Of a DNA stretch of 64,000 nucleotides, positions 1-8,073 are shown piece after piece. Under the pieces are notes generated by a model that saw only the letters and a program-made list of their open reading frames with translations, ran no database searches and had not been told where the DNA came from. Numbering within the stretch: position 1 is the first letter of the stretch; every line of letters begins with the position of its first letter. A program made the translations under genes and the position numbers. Source of the DNA: CAVSUR01 sp963846005 (GTDB taxonomy: Bacteria; Actinomycetota; Actinomycetes; Streptosporangiales; Streptosporangiaceae); assembly GCA_963846005.1 (NCBI GenBank), contig CAWJUH010000001.1, forward strand, positions 1,302,001 to 1,366,000. The letters are read 5' to 3'.

Positions 1-33
1 TGAAGGTGAACGCAAAGTGAACGCAAGATGTTC
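1..33 (-). promoter_or_regulatory. PHO-box-like direct repeats (candidate PhoP site)
   Basis: Read on the minus strand, positions 22 to 1 are two adjacent 11-base units, GTTCACTTTGC then GTTCACCTTCA. Positions 33 to 23 form a third, degraded unit (GAACATCTTGC). Streptomyces PhoP binds 11-base direct repeats with a GTTCAC core, so spacing and core both fit. The target is unknown because the site lies at the window edge; it could serve a gene to the left or the zinc-ribbon gene starting at 99. Confidence 0.3.
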
Positions 34-98
34 GTCAAGCGAATCACCTGACCACGCCCGCGGTGCCGGGCGCAGCGGTGTGCCCGTAACATAATCCG

Positions 99-749
99 GT
101 GGCGGAGACCAGGAAGTGCGACCAGTGCGGCACAGCGTTCACGCCGCGCCGCGAGCACGCCCGGTTCTGCTCACCGCGCTGCCGGCTGGCCTGGAACCGC
201 CAGCAGGCCGCCACTCCCCCGGCCGAGGCCGGCGCGCTCGGCTGGTCGATCACCGCGATGCGCCAGGCCACCGACCGGGTGCAGCGGGACCGCGCGCTGG
301 ACCGGCGCAACGGCTTCGCGGTGATCAGCGAGGCCGTGTGGTGGGTCACCATGGTCGACGCCACCCTGGTGCGCTACCACCAGGACAGCTACCGCGCGGC
401 GCTGGCCGGGCAGCCCGCGGACGAGCGCCAGGCCACCGAGGAGACCTTCGGCGGGCTGCGGTACGTGCGCAACCGGATGGGCTACGACGACGACCCGGCC
501 GGGTTCATCCAGCCGGCCGCGGCGTACCCCGGCCAGGGCCCGGCCGGGGTACGCCGCTGGACCTGGAAGGCGGTGCCCGAGCCGTCGCTGGCCGCGCTAA
601 CGCCGAGCGGGCAGGAATGGGAGCTGCGCCGCTACCGTGCCTACCAGGCCCGGCTGGCCGGCCAGCCGGCCGGGCAGACCTTCCGGCGCGCGGCTGCCTT
701 CCTGAACCTGGTCTGCCAGCCGGGCAACCTCAGCCGCTCCCAGCCCTAG
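99..749 (+). CDS. Zinc-ribbon hypothetical protein
   Basis: A 216-residue protein of unknown role. The N-terminus carries a clear treble-clef/zinc-ribbon pattern, CDQCG then FCSPRC (C-x2-C, a 12-residue gap, C-x3-C, about residues 8-28), which normally holds one zinc ion. The remainder is a soluble, charged, Trp/Tyr-containing region with no motif I recognise and no signal peptide or membrane segment. The GTG at 99 is the first usable start and gives MAETRKCDQCG; no strong ribosome site precedes it, so a leaderless transcript is possible. Codon use is typical of the neighbours. A DNA-binding or nucleic-acid-associated role is only a guess from the zinc motif. Confidence 0.6.
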   Translation: MAETRKCDQCGTAFTPRREHARFCSPRCRLAWNRQQAATPPAEAGALGWSITAMRQATDRVQRDRALDRRNGFAVISEAVWWVTMVDATLVRYHQDSYRAALAGQPADERQATEETFGGLRYVRNRMGYDDDPAGFIQPAAAYPGQGPAGVRRWTWKAVPEPSLAALTPSGQEWELRRYRAYQARLAGQPAGQTFRRAAAFLNLVCQPGNLSRSQP

Positions 750-809
750 CCCCGGGATCCGGCGTAAACGGGTTGACGCCGCTGCCGCCAGCGGGCAGGC
801 TCAGCGGCT

Positions 810-1382
810 GTGTCCTTCCCGGTATCCCTCGCCGACAAGCCCGTCCTGCACGGCGACCTGGTCACGCTGCGCCCGGTCCGGGCCGCCGATGCCGCCTGCC
901 TGCTGGTTCCCGACCCCGAGGCAAGCCGGCTGACCGGCAGCCACGGCCGGGTGCCGACCGCGGCCCAGCTAGAGCAGTGGTACGCCAGCCGGGGTGAGCT
1001 CGACAACCGGCTGGACCTGGCCGTGATCGACCGGGCCAGCGGCGAGTTCGCGGGCGAGGTGGTGCTCAACAACCTCGAGCCCGTCAACCGGGCGTGCAAT
1101 TTCCGCATCCTGCTGACCGGGGAGCGCCACCGCGGCCGGGGCCTCGGCACCGAGGCGGCCCGGCTGATCCTGGCGCACTCGTTCGAGACCGCCGGGCTGC
1201 ACCGGGTGGAGCTGGCCGTGTACCGGTTCAACCCGCGGGCCCGCCGGGTCTACCAGAAGGTCGGCTTCGTCTACGAGGGCACGATGCGCGACGCGCTGTG
1301 GTGGGACGGGGAATGGATCGACGCGGACACCATGTCGATCCTGGCGCCGGAGTGGGCCGCGCACCGGGGTCACCCCGGCTGA
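810..1382 (+). CDS. GNAT family N-acetyltransferase (RimJ/RimL-like)
   Basis: A 190-residue acetyl-CoA-dependent N-acyltransferase of the RimJ/RimL/SpeG-like type. The acetyl-CoA pyrophosphate loop is visible as RHRGRGLGTEA near residues 108-118. It is followed by the usual ILAHSFETAGLHRVEL strand and the NPRARRVYQKVGFVYEG segment that closes the fold. The length is that of a single GNAT domain. The GTG start at 810 leads into a beta-strand 'LVTLRPVRAADA' typical of the family N-terminus. It lies 60 bases after the zinc-ribbon gene on the same strand. The substrate (protein N-terminus, small amine or antibiotic) cannot be told from sequence. Confidence 0.85.
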   Translation: MSFPVSLADKPVLHGDLVTLRPVRAADAACLLVPDPEASRLTGSHGRVPTAAQLEQWYASRGELDNRLDLAVIDRASGEFAGEVVLNNLEPVNRACNFRILLTGERHRGRGLGTEAARLILAHSFETAGLHRVELAVYRFNPRARRVYQKVGFVYEGTMRDALWWDGEWIDADTMSILAPEWAAHRGHPG

Positions 1383-1393
1383 CCCGCCGCCCG

Positions 1394-1513
1394 TCACCGC
1401 CCGCTGGCCAGCGTGTTTCTGGTGACTATGGCGAAGTCCGGTCCTGGCACCTGGATCAGCACGATTGCGAACGCCAGGAACGACCCGTAGGCCGCCCACG
1501 TCAGCTGCCCCAT
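1394..1513 (-). pseudogene. Truncated LysE/RhtB-family exporter remnant
   Basis: Reading from the ATG at 1513 gives 39 codons whose product contains FLAFAIVLIQVPGPDFAIV followed by TRNTLASGR and a stop. The PGPD-x4-TRN signature is the conserved first membrane segment and loop of LysE/RhtB amino-acid exporters, which are normally about 200 residues. Nothing in any frame beyond the stop continues the family, and the remnant abuts the 3' end of the GNAT gene. I read it as the 5' end of an exporter gene whose remaining ~160 codons have been deleted. A purine-rich AGGGGG lies just ahead of the ATG. Confidence 0.55.
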
Positions 1514-1622
1514 CCCCCTTGCTATCAGGTGCGGCCCGGCGGCGCGGCCCGGAAAAGCGCGCGGATACAGTTCAGCGCGGGCAAGGACCTGAGCTGCCCG
1601 CGCTGAACGAGAGAGGTCCGGT

Positions 1623-1877
1623 TTAGCTGGCCCGCTGCTGGGCCGTCGCCGGTGCCGGCACGGCCGAGCCGTACCGCAGGCTGGAGGACCGGCCGGTCCG
1701 CGAGGTCCACCGCTCGGTGCACGTGCGCGTGTCCCGGCAGTACCAGCGGATGTCGCTGCAGGCGCTGCCGCCGTCCGCCACCAGCTGGTCGGTGGGCAGC
1801 CGGGTCCCGCACATCCAGCACGACTCGACGGCCGCCGAACTCGCCGGCGCGGCGAGCAGGTAGTCGTGTTCGACCAT
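1623..1877 (-). CDS. Small cysteine-rich (zinc-binding?) hypothetical protein
   Basis: An 84-residue protein with CWMCGTRLPTDQLVADGG followed by ACSDIRWYCRDTRTC. The two CxxC-like pairs and the WYC motif suggest a small metal-binding fold. The ATG at 1877 has a well-placed GGGGA ribosome site (AAGGGGGACCTGACC-ATG), supporting the start. The C-terminal 25 residues are Ala/Ser-rich and likely disordered. It stands alone between two minus-strand units. I recognise no function; similar short Cys-rich proteins are common in actinobacteria. Confidence 0.55.
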   Translation of the reverse strand: MVEHDYLLAAPASSAAVESCWMCGTRLPTDQLVADGGSACSDIRWYCRDTRTCTERWTSRTGRSSSLRYGSAVPAPATAQQRAS

Positions 1878-2145
1878 GGTCAGGTCCCCCTTCGGGCCAT
1901 TGTCGCGGCAACCTGGCGGGCCTTACGGCCGCAGGCCACCCCGGCTGGCGCTACCGTCCCGGCAGTCTGCCACGGTGGCAGCCGCCGGTCCAGCGCCGGG
2001 CTATACCCCAGCTAGTTCACCGACGCTAGTCGCCACGCCGAAAGCATAGACAACAGACGCCCGGCCGCGCAGGCAACCGGCCGCATGAGCAACTTGCCCC
2101 GGCTCATGCCGGTTACCCCCGTCCCGGATGCGGGAGCCGGCCCCC

Positions 2146-2169
2146 AGGCCCGGCGCAAGGCCCGGGCCT
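2146..2169 (-). terminator. Hairpin after the phosphoesterase gene
   Basis: AGGCCCGG (2146-2153) and CCGGGCCT (2162-2169) form an 8-bp perfect stem with an 8-base loop. It starts 10 bases beyond the phosphoesterase stop on the minus strand. No T-tract follows, as is usual for actinobacterial terminators. The rest of 1878-2145 shows no gene that I can support. Confidence 0.5.
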
Positions 2170-2178
2170 GCGAGGAGG

Positions 2179-4350
2179 CTAGCGGGCCAGCAGGGCAGCC
2201 TGGCCGAGCAGCCGCTGGGCGGCGCGGATCAGCCGGTCTGCCTGCCCGGCCGGGACCGGGCGGTTCCCGAACGCAGCCCCGTTCAGCTCGGCCCGCATGG
2301 CCGCCGCCAGCAGGTCGCGGGCCCGGCCGAGCCGGGTGAGCTGGCGCTCGATCCGGTTGTAGACGGCGTCACCGGGCGAGTCGCTGGCCAGCGCCCGGGT
2401 CGAGGCGTGCAGGGTGGCCAGCCCGAACGCGCCGACCGCCGAGTCGATCTGGCCGTAGGCCCGGCCGAGGCGCAGCACCGCGGGCAGGCTGGCCCGCATC
2501 GCAGGCGGCATCGCGGACCGGGCCAGGACCTCGGCGTCGACCCGGCCGTCGGGCACGTAGTCGTCCCGCAGCCCGGTCAGCTCCATCATGGTGGGCTGGA
2601 TGTTCACGTGGTCGGTCCAGGCCGAGTTGTCGACGCCGAGATGCGCCACGCCCGGCCCGGCCAGGCCCAGCCAGGTGGTGTTGATCTGGGAGCTGACGTC
2701 GCCGTGGTTCCAGGCGTCGGTGCCCTTCGGCTCGGTCACGCAGGACGCCCCGCAGCTGGTGCTGCCCGACGACAGCCAGAAGTCGTCGTTAGCGAACAGC
2801 ACGGCCGACGGGGTGCGCTTCGGGTCCGAGGTGATCATGTGCAGCAGCTTCAGCTCGACCGGGTCGGCCAGGTAATTGGTCAGCCGGACGGTCCGCCGGG
2901 TGGCGAGATCGCGAGCGGTGAGCCGGGCCGCGGCCCGCTCCAGCGCCCGGGCCGCGGCCGCGGTACGGGCCGGCTGGCCATGCAGGTACAGCACCGGCGC
3001 TGAGTCCGCCTCGACGTCGAACGGGGTGGTGATCCCCTTGGCCGCCAGCATCCCGGTCAGGTTTCCGTTCACCTCGCCGATCCGGGCGTAGTGACAGGTG
3101 ACGGTGACGCCGTTGCAGCCGGCCGGGGTGGCCGGGCTGCCGACGAAGTGGTCGCCCTCGTCCGCGGTGATCACGAACAGGGTGTTGGCCCGGGTGATGC
3201 CGTGCGCGGCCAGCCGGGAGAAGAACGTGCCGAAGGCCGCGTTCTCGGCCCGCAGCTGTGCCTCGTACCCGGCCTGGCCGGGGCCGAACGGCTCGCCGGT
3301 CGCCCACGAGTCATGCAGGTCGGTGAGGTAGGTGAAGGTGACCGGCACGCCGCGGGTCTGCATGTCCAGGGTGTAGGCCAGGGCGTTCGGGCCGGTCATC
3401 GAGTCGTAACCCGGGAAGCCGACGTCACCGGAGGAGTCCTTCATGACCTGGCCGCCCAGGTTGCGTACCGGGCCGGACGGGCTGATCAGCGGCTGGACGG
3501 CCACGTTGCCGTACAGGGCGCGGTAGCCGTGGTAGCCGCCGGGCTCGGAAGGCAGCACGTCCGGGCGGCTGCCGCGGGCGCAGGCGGCCGCCCCGCGGGC
3601 ACAGTGCACGGCCAGGCCCTCGAAGTCCGCGGCGGCCTTGTCCTGCAGCTTGGGGTTCTCCGCCTCCTTGGCCTGCGGCGAGTGCGCGCCGTAGACGTCG
3701 GGCACGTCCGGGACGGTGTTCTCCAGCTCGGTGTTGGCGGCCGCCACCGCGCCGAAGTTGCAGCCGGCCCTGGTGTAGGGCACCCAGGGCGCGGGCGCGT
3801 TGCCGCCGTGGCGACCGGCCATCGAGTACGTGTGGTCGCCCACCGGCGCGCTGTTCGACGTCGAATAGTCGACGATCGGGTCGGTCCAGTAGGCGAACGA
3901 GCCGGCCAGGTCGGTGCCGCCGCCGGGGGTGTAGTAGCGGTACTCGTTGGCGACCGGCATGCCCTGCTCCGCGCCGTACAGCCCGCTCTCGGAGGTGACG
4001 ATGTCGTCGGCGGTGTGCGCGATCAGCGGGGTGTGCTCGTGGCTGATCAGCGTGCCGCCGCCGGTGAGGAAGTTCAGCAGGTTCGGCATCTGCTGCAGGT
4101 CGCTCGGCACGTTCGGGTTGTCCCGGTTGTAGTGCGTGTTGTCGAACTGCAGGTAGATGACGTGCTTGATCCGGCCGTGGCCGCCGAGCGCGCACGATTC
4201 AGTCCCGGCGCCGCTCCGGGCACCGGCCGCGGGCGCGGCGGCGGCCGGGGCGGAGGCGGCGGCCGCGGTCAGGCCGAGGGCCAGCGCGGCAGCGGCCGCG
4301 GCCGCTCCGGCCCGGATGATCAGGTTCCGGCCGGTCAGTACGGGCTGCAT
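2179..4350 (-). CDS. Secreted phosphoesterase (alkaline phosphatase superfamily-like)
   Basis: A 723-residue exported protein. Residues 1-40 are a classic signal peptide: basic MQPVLTGRNLIIR, a long Ala/Leu core, then an ASAPAAAAP cleavage region. The mature part has HVIYLQFDNTHYNRD near its start and LFVITADEGDHFVGSP in the middle. These resemble the metal-site strands of phosphoesterase/phospholipase C-like members of the alkaline phosphatase superfamily. I chose the ATG at 4350 because GGAGGAG lies just upstream and the signal peptide begins there; the longer reading frame to 4428 is unlikely. It heads a block of secreted proteins. The substrate (phospholipid, phosphodiester or other ester) is unknown, and the family assignment rests on motif resemblance. 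Confidence 0.7.
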   Translation of the reverse strand: MQPVLTGRNLIIRAGAAAAAAALALGLTAAAASAPAAAAPAAGARSGAGTESCALGGHGRIKHVIYLQFDNTHYNRDNPNVPSDLQQMPNLLNFLTGGGTLISHEHTPLIAHTADDIVTSESGLYGAEQGMPVANEYRYYTPGGGTDLAGSFAYWTDPIVDYSTSNSAPVGDHTYSMAGRHGGNAPAPWVPYTRAGCNFGAVAAANTELENTVPDVPDVYGAHSPQAKEAENPKLQDKAAADFEGLAVHCARGAAACARGSRPDVLPSEPGGYHGYRALYGNVAVQPLISPSGPVRNLGGQVMKDSSGDVGFPGYDSMTGPNALAYTLDMQTRGVPVTFTYLTDLHDSWATGEPFGPGQAGYEAQLRAENAAFGTFFSRLAAHGITRANTLFVITADEGDHFVGSPATPAGCNGVTVTCHYARIGEVNGNLTGMLAAKGITTPFDVEADSAPVLYLHGQPARTAAAARALERAAARLTARDLATRRTVRLTNYLADPVELKLLHMITSDPKRTPSAVLFANDDFWLSSGSTSCGASCVTEPKGTDAWNHGDVSSQINTTWLGLAGPGVAHLGVDNSAWTDHVNIQPTMMELTGLRDDYVPDGRVDAEVLARSAMPPAMRASLPAVLRLGRAYGQIDSAVGAFGLATLHASTRALASDSPGDAVYNRIERQLTRLGRARDLLAAAMRAELNGAAFGNRPVPAGQADRLIRAAQRLLGQAALLAR

Positions 4351-4512
4351 CGGCTCCTCCGGGCGCGTCGCGGCGTTGCGGACTGCGACCGGCCCGCGGC
4401 GGGCCGGGCCGAAGCTGACTATAGGCACCCAAATGGCCGCCGGGAAGCCCCTTACCGGATGGCCGGCTGAAGTTCGGCCCGCGTTTTCCGCCGGGCACCG
4501 GCCCGCGCACCT

Positions 4513-4552
4513 GACCGCGCCCCCTCCGCCGGGCGGCGGAGCGGGCGCGGTC
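4513..4552 (-). terminator. Strong hairpin after the beta-helix repeat gene
   Basis: GACCGCGCCC (4513-4522) pairs perfectly with GGGCGCGGTC (4543-4552), and CTCCGCC/GGCGGAG pair inside it. The structure begins 12 bases past the stop of the minus-strand gene that ends at 4565, the position expected of an intrinsic terminator. Confidence 0.65.
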
Positions 4553-4564
4553 GCCCGGCCGTGA

Positions 4565-5794
4565 TCAGCTCTTGCAGGTGAGGATGGTGTTCACTGGCGC
4601 GCAGTTCTGCGGGGTGTTGCCGGTCACGCCGGTGCCGTTCAGCGTGATGGTGTCGGCGTTGTAGATGCCGCCACCGCTAGTGCCGGCCGTGTTATGGGTG
4701 ACCGTGGCCCCGTTCAGGGTCGCGGTGTCGTCGTTGTACAGCCCGCCGCCGGAGTCGGTGGCGCTGCCGTTGATGATGTTGCCGCCCGTCAGCGTGAGGG
4801 AGTCCTCGTTGTAGATCCCGCCGCCGTCCGTGTGCGCGACATTGCCGTTGAGCGTGTCAGAGCTCATGGTGAGGTAGTCGTCGTTGTAGATGCCGCCCCC
4901 GTAGGCGGCGTGGTTGGCGGAGAAGGAGAGCCGGCCGGTTGTCGCGTCGTACTCGTTGTAGAAGCCGCCGCCTTCATACGCGCCGTTGTTGGTGAAGGTG
5001 CTGCTGGTCAGGCTCACCGAGTTGTCGTCGTTGTAGACGCCCCCGCCGTATTCCGCCCCGTTGGAGCTGAACTGGTCGCCGGTCAGCGTCGCGGTGTTCT
5101 CGACGTCGACGGCCCCGCCTTCGCGGGCGTGGTTGCCGCTGAAGGACGAGCTGGTGACCGTCAGCGCGCCGTCGCCGTTGTAGATGGCCCCGCCGTAGCG
5201 GGCGTGGTTGGAGCTGAAGGCCGCGTTCGTTACCGATGTCTGGGCATCAGCCATGATGGCACCGGCGTATTGCGCCGAATTTCCGGAGAACGTCGAGCCG
5301 GTGACTGCGAGCGACCCGTTCTGGTTATCGATGGCCCCGCCGTTTGCCGGGGCGGTGTTCGCGGAGAACGAGCCGCCGGTGATGCTGACATTCCCGCCGT
5401 TGTTGAAAATCGCGCCGCCGTTGCTGGCCGTCCGCGCTTTTCCGTTGACGAAGCTGAGCCCGGAAATCTTGACCGTGCCGCCGTTGATGGTCAGCAGGGT
5501 GAAGGCGGCGGGGGCGCGGCGGGTGATCGTGGCGGACTTGCCGTTGATGGTGACCGAGGTGCTGATCGCCGGCAGCGCCGCGGTCAGAAAGTACGTGCAC
5601 GACGGGGCCAGGTTCAGGGTCGAGCCGCTGGCCAGGCCGGTGAGGGCGGTGGACAGCGCCGCGGCGCTGCAGGCCACGTTGACGGTGGCGGGCCCGGGCC
5701 CGGCCAGCGCGGCCGGGGCGAACGACAGCCCGAGGGCCGCGGCACCGCCGAGCGCGACGGCGCCCCCGGCCGTCCGGGCGAACTTTATGTGCAT
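4565..5794 (-). CDS. Secreted parallel beta-helix repeat protein (polymorphic outer-membrane-protein-like repeats)
   Basis: A 409-residue exported protein. The start MHIKFARTAGGAVALGG at 5794 has a GGGGAG ribosome site and opens a signal peptide ending near ALAGP. From about residue 120 on, roughly ten imperfect units of 22-28 residues each carry GGAIYN, GGGVYNDD or GGGIYNED plus an S/T-x-[TS]-x-F-x-x-N strand. This is the pattern of right-handed parallel beta-helices and of chlamydial Pmp-type repeats. Such proteins are usually surface adhesins or carbohydrate-active, but no catalytic residues stand out. Two cysteines flank the repeat tail (NCAPVNTILTC). It lies between two other secreted-protein genes on the same strand, each with its own hairpin. 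Confidence 0.75.
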   Translation of the reverse strand: MHIKFARTAGGAVALGGAAALGLSFAPAALAGPGPATVNVACSAAALSTALTGLASGSTLNLAPSCTYFLTAALPAISTSVTINGKSATITRRAPAAFTLLTINGGTVKISGLSFVNGKARTASNGGAIFNNGGNVSITGGSFSANTAPANGGAIDNQNGSLAVTGSTFSGNSAQYAGAIMADAQTSVTNAAFSSNHARYGGAIYNGDGALTVTSSSFSGNHAREGGAVDVENTATLTGDQFSSNGAEYGGGVYNDDNSVSLTSSTFTNNGAYEGGGFYNEYDATTGRLSFSANHAAYGGGIYNDDYLTMSSDTLNGNVAHTDGGGIYNEDSLTLTGGNIINGSATDSGGGLYNDDTATLNGATVTHNTAGTSGGGIYNADTITLNGTGVTGNTPQNCAPVNTILTCKS

Positions 5795-6031
5795 TGAATA
5801 CGCTCCCCGTGATGAGTAAGATTCTCCTGCTTTCCCTGTCTGTCCGGTATGAGAGCGCAGGCTCACGCTTTCCGGAAGATATCGGAAAGGCCAGGGAAAA
5901 CGCGGAAGGCCTCGCGCGATTCCGCGTGGCCGCAGCCTAGCAGCGCTGGTCGCCACAATGAGTGATATCGAGATCGGGAAACGCACGATAATGCGGAGAG
6001 GAGTGGCCGCGGCGGGCCGGCGCCGAGCATG
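5795..6031. other. Intergenic region upstream of the beta-helix gene
   Basis: This stretch, relatively AT-rich for the window around 5795-5890, carries the ribosome site and presumably the promoter of the minus-strand beta-helix gene. I could not choose a convincing -35/-10 pair. No reading frame with genome-typical codon use is present. Confidence 0.4.
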
Positions 6032-6068
6032 CCGGGGCCCCCTCCGCGTGGCGCGGAGGGGGCCCCGG
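6032..6068 (-). terminator. 17-bp perfect hairpin terminator
   Basis: Positions 6032-6048 (CCGGGGCCCCCTCCGCG) are exactly complementary to 6052-6068 around a 3-base TGG loop. It sits 50 bases past the stop of the minus-strand secreted protein ending at 6119. It is the longest perfect stem noticed in the window. Confidence 0.7.
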
Positions 6069-6118
6069 TTCGAGCGATCGGGCGGCTGGCCGCCGCCCCG
6101 GGTGTTACCGGCCTGGCG

Positions 6119-6886
6119 TCAGGACACCGGGCCGTTCTGGAAGCAGAACTCCTGCGCGTCGCGGATGGAACCGCCGGTCAGGACGTTGCGCCGCCACAGC
6201 TGGACCTGGTTGTCCGGACGGCTGGTGCCGGCGTTCACCGTGGCCACGTACGGGTGGCTGAACTGCGTCGTGGCGCCGGAGATGTAGTCCGAGTAGTCCA
6301 CGCCGGTGTCGCTGGTGTCGGCGCAGTTATCGGTGCTCACGCCGGCGTTGGCGTTGTCCTGGATGAACAGCGAGCCCTCGGTGGTGCCGCAGTCGACCAG
6401 CTTGACGTTCATGCCGTTGTACGGCGTGCCCGTCGTGCCGGCGCAGTAGCCCGAGTCGTTTCCGAATGGGGTCCAGTCCAGCTCGTACACCGGGCTGCCG
6501 AAGAAGTCGATGCAGGCCACCGAGGTGGACGACAGGATGCCGTCCGGGTTGGTGTTGGACCGGCAGTAGTCCGAGACGAAGCCGACCTGCTGGACGTTGA
6601 AGTCCTCGTTCGGGTGGGCGTTGGACGCGAACTTCAGCGTGATGTCCTGGCCGGGCCGCGACGGCACCGAGCCGGTGTCGCCGGAGACGTAGGCGTTGGC
6701 GATCGTGTTCGGCCCGAGCAGCCGGGACGAGAAGTCCTGGCAGTTGGCGCCACAGGCCGGAGTCGCGTTGCGGATGGCGGTCCTTGAGTGCGGGTGCGTT
6801 GACGCCATCGCGGACGTCGCGCCCATGACAGCCAGGGACGCGGTCGCTGCGAGTACGACAGCCCCCTTGGCGAATGCGATTCGCAA
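6119..6886 (-). CDS. Secreted 8-cysteine hypothetical protein (paralogue A)
   Basis: A 255-residue exported protein of no recognised family. Residues 1-29 are a signal peptide (RIAFAKGAVVLAATASLAVMG then ATSAMAS). The mature part has eight cysteines (PACG, NCQ, YCRS, ACID, YCAG, DCGT, NCAD, FCFQ), suggesting four disulfides. The start is a TTG at 6886 with AAAGG seven bases upstream; an overlapping ATG is in another frame. The neighbour ending at 7231 is a clear paralogue: both share SRLLGP-x-T, NAYV-x-GD, DxTLKxASNxHPNxDF and RPDNQ. The two probably arose by tandem duplication. Confidence 0.7.
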   Translation of the reverse strand: MRIAFAKGAVVLAATASLAVMGATSAMASTHPHSRTAIRNATPACGANCQDFSSRLLGPNTIANAYVSGDTGSVPSRPGQDITLKFASNAHPNEDFNVQQVGFVSDYCRSNTNPDGILSSTSVACIDFFGSPVYELDWTPFGNDSGYCAGTTGTPYNGMNVKLVDCGTTEGSLFIQDNANAGVSTDNCADTSDTGVDYSDYISGATTQFSHPYVATVNAGTSRPDNQVQLWRRNVLTGGSIRDAQEFCFQNGPVS

Positions 6887-7160
6887 TGCATTGCCTTTCG
6901 TTCGATGTTCACCGCTGCAGCGGTCTTCCCCGAGGGCTTCAGGCGGTCAAGCTCGGGAGGTGGTTACCCTGACTGCACTGGCACGAGTTACGCTCAGTAG
7001 TCCCGCCCTGCCATGCAGTAGTAAACACTACCATCCGTGGCTTGGCAATTACTCTGCGTTTATCAAGTCGCCAGAATTATCCCGGAGGCCCCGAGTACCG
7101 GCCAGGACGCAGGCTGACCTGCTGCGAGTCCGCGCCGCGGCCGCGTCCCGTGACCCGCTG
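6887..7160. other. Intergenic region between the paralogous secreted genes
   Basis: It holds the AAAGG ribosome site of the TTG-start gene and a relatively AT-rich stretch at 7020-7080 that may contain its promoter. No coding frame can be supported. Confidence 0.4.
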
Positions 7161-7209
7161 ACGGCTGCGGCGCGGCCCGGCGAGGATGCCGGAACCGCGC
7201 CGCAGCCGT
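7161..7209 (-). terminator. 15-bp hairpin terminator
   Basis: ACGGCTGCGGCGCGG (7161-7175) pairs exactly with 7195-7209, and CCGGC/GCCGG can pair inside the loop. It lies 22 bases past the stop of the minus-strand gene ending at 7231. Confidence 0.65.
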
Positions 7210-7230
7210 CGTGGTGCCGCGGTCAGCCCG

Positions 7231-8073
7231 TCAGGTGGGCGGCGGCGGCGGGGTGGGGGCGCAGGCGTTGGTGAGGCTGCCGGTGATCGCGAACATCTGC
7301 GAGTCGGGGATCACGCCGCCGTTCAGGGCGTTCTCCCGCTCCAGCTTGAGCTGGTTGTCCGGCCGGGCCGAGCCCGCGTCGACGGTCATGATCAGCGGAT
7401 GGCTGAAGTTCGGGTCGCTGCCGTTGATCAGCGGGGCGTAGGTGGTGAGCGGCGCATCGAACCGGTCGCCAAGGACCAGGTGCGGGGAGCAGTTGGCACT
7501 GTCGATGATCCACAGCGTGCCGTCGGTCTCGCCGCACGGCCGCAGCGTGACGTTCTCCCCGTCGCGGGCCGAGGGCACCCCGGCGCACAGGCCGCTCTCG
7601 TTGCCGTAGGGCGACCAGCCGAACTCCAGCACGTCGTCGCCCCGGTAGTTCTGGCACACGTACGACTCCGGGTTGAAGCTCTGCGGCGAGCTGGGCGGCA
7701 GCTGGCAGAAGTCGTTGACCGTCAGCGGGATGCCGTTCGTCTCGTCGTAGTCGGTGAAGTCCTGGTTCGGGTGGCTGTTGCTGGCGTACTTGAGCGTGAC
7801 GTCCTGCCCCGTCTGGCCGCCGGTGCCGTTATCGCCGGGCACGTAGGCGTTCATGACCGTCTTCGGGCCGAGCAGGCGGCTATAGATGGTGAAGCAGCTC
7901 ACCCCGCAGCCGGGCGTGGCGTTGAGCCGGCCGCCCGAGCCGGCCGCAGTGGCGGCGCTGGCCGCGCCCGCGCCGAGCAGGCCCGCGGCCAGCACGGCCG
8001 CTCCGGCCGTGGCCGTGATCCTGGCCCCATGCCCCGCCAGGGCGCGCACCGCGCGCATGCCCCGATTGCGCAT
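7231..8073 (-). CDS. Secreted 8-cysteine hypothetical protein (paralogue B)
   Basis: A 280-residue exported protein paralogous to the gene ending at 6119. It has a long basic signal region (MRNRGMRAVRALAGHGARI) and an Ala-rich core to about residue 45. Eight mature cysteines follow in the same order (GCG, SCF, FCQ, VCQ, LCAG, PCGE, NCS, NACA). Shared blocks include SRLLGP, NAYVPGD, DVTLKYASNSHPNQDF and SARPDNQLKL. The C-terminus ends in a proline run after the last cysteine. GGAAGGA lies 6 bases before the ATG at 8073. No catalytic motif is visible; a carbohydrate-binding or protease-inhibitor-like extracellular role is possible but unproven. Confidence 0.7.
   Translation of the reverse strand: MRNRGMRAVRALAGHGARITATAGAAVLAAGLLGAGAASAATAAGSGGRLNATPGCGVSCFTIYSRLLGPKTVMNAYVPGDNGTGGQTGQDVTLKYASNSHPNQDFTDYDETNGIPLTVNDFCQLPPSSPQSFNPESYVCQNYRGDDVLEFGWSPYGNESGLCAGVPSARDGENVTLRPCGETDGTLWIIDSANCSPHLVLGDRFDAPLTTYAPLINGSDPNFSHPLIMTVDAGSARPDNQLKLERENALNGGVIPDSQMFAITGSLTNACAPTPPPPPT

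Noticed and set aside
3091..4470. 459-codon plus-strand frame opposite the phosphoesterase
   Set aside because: Antisense shadow with Val/Gly/Arg-rich content and no motif.
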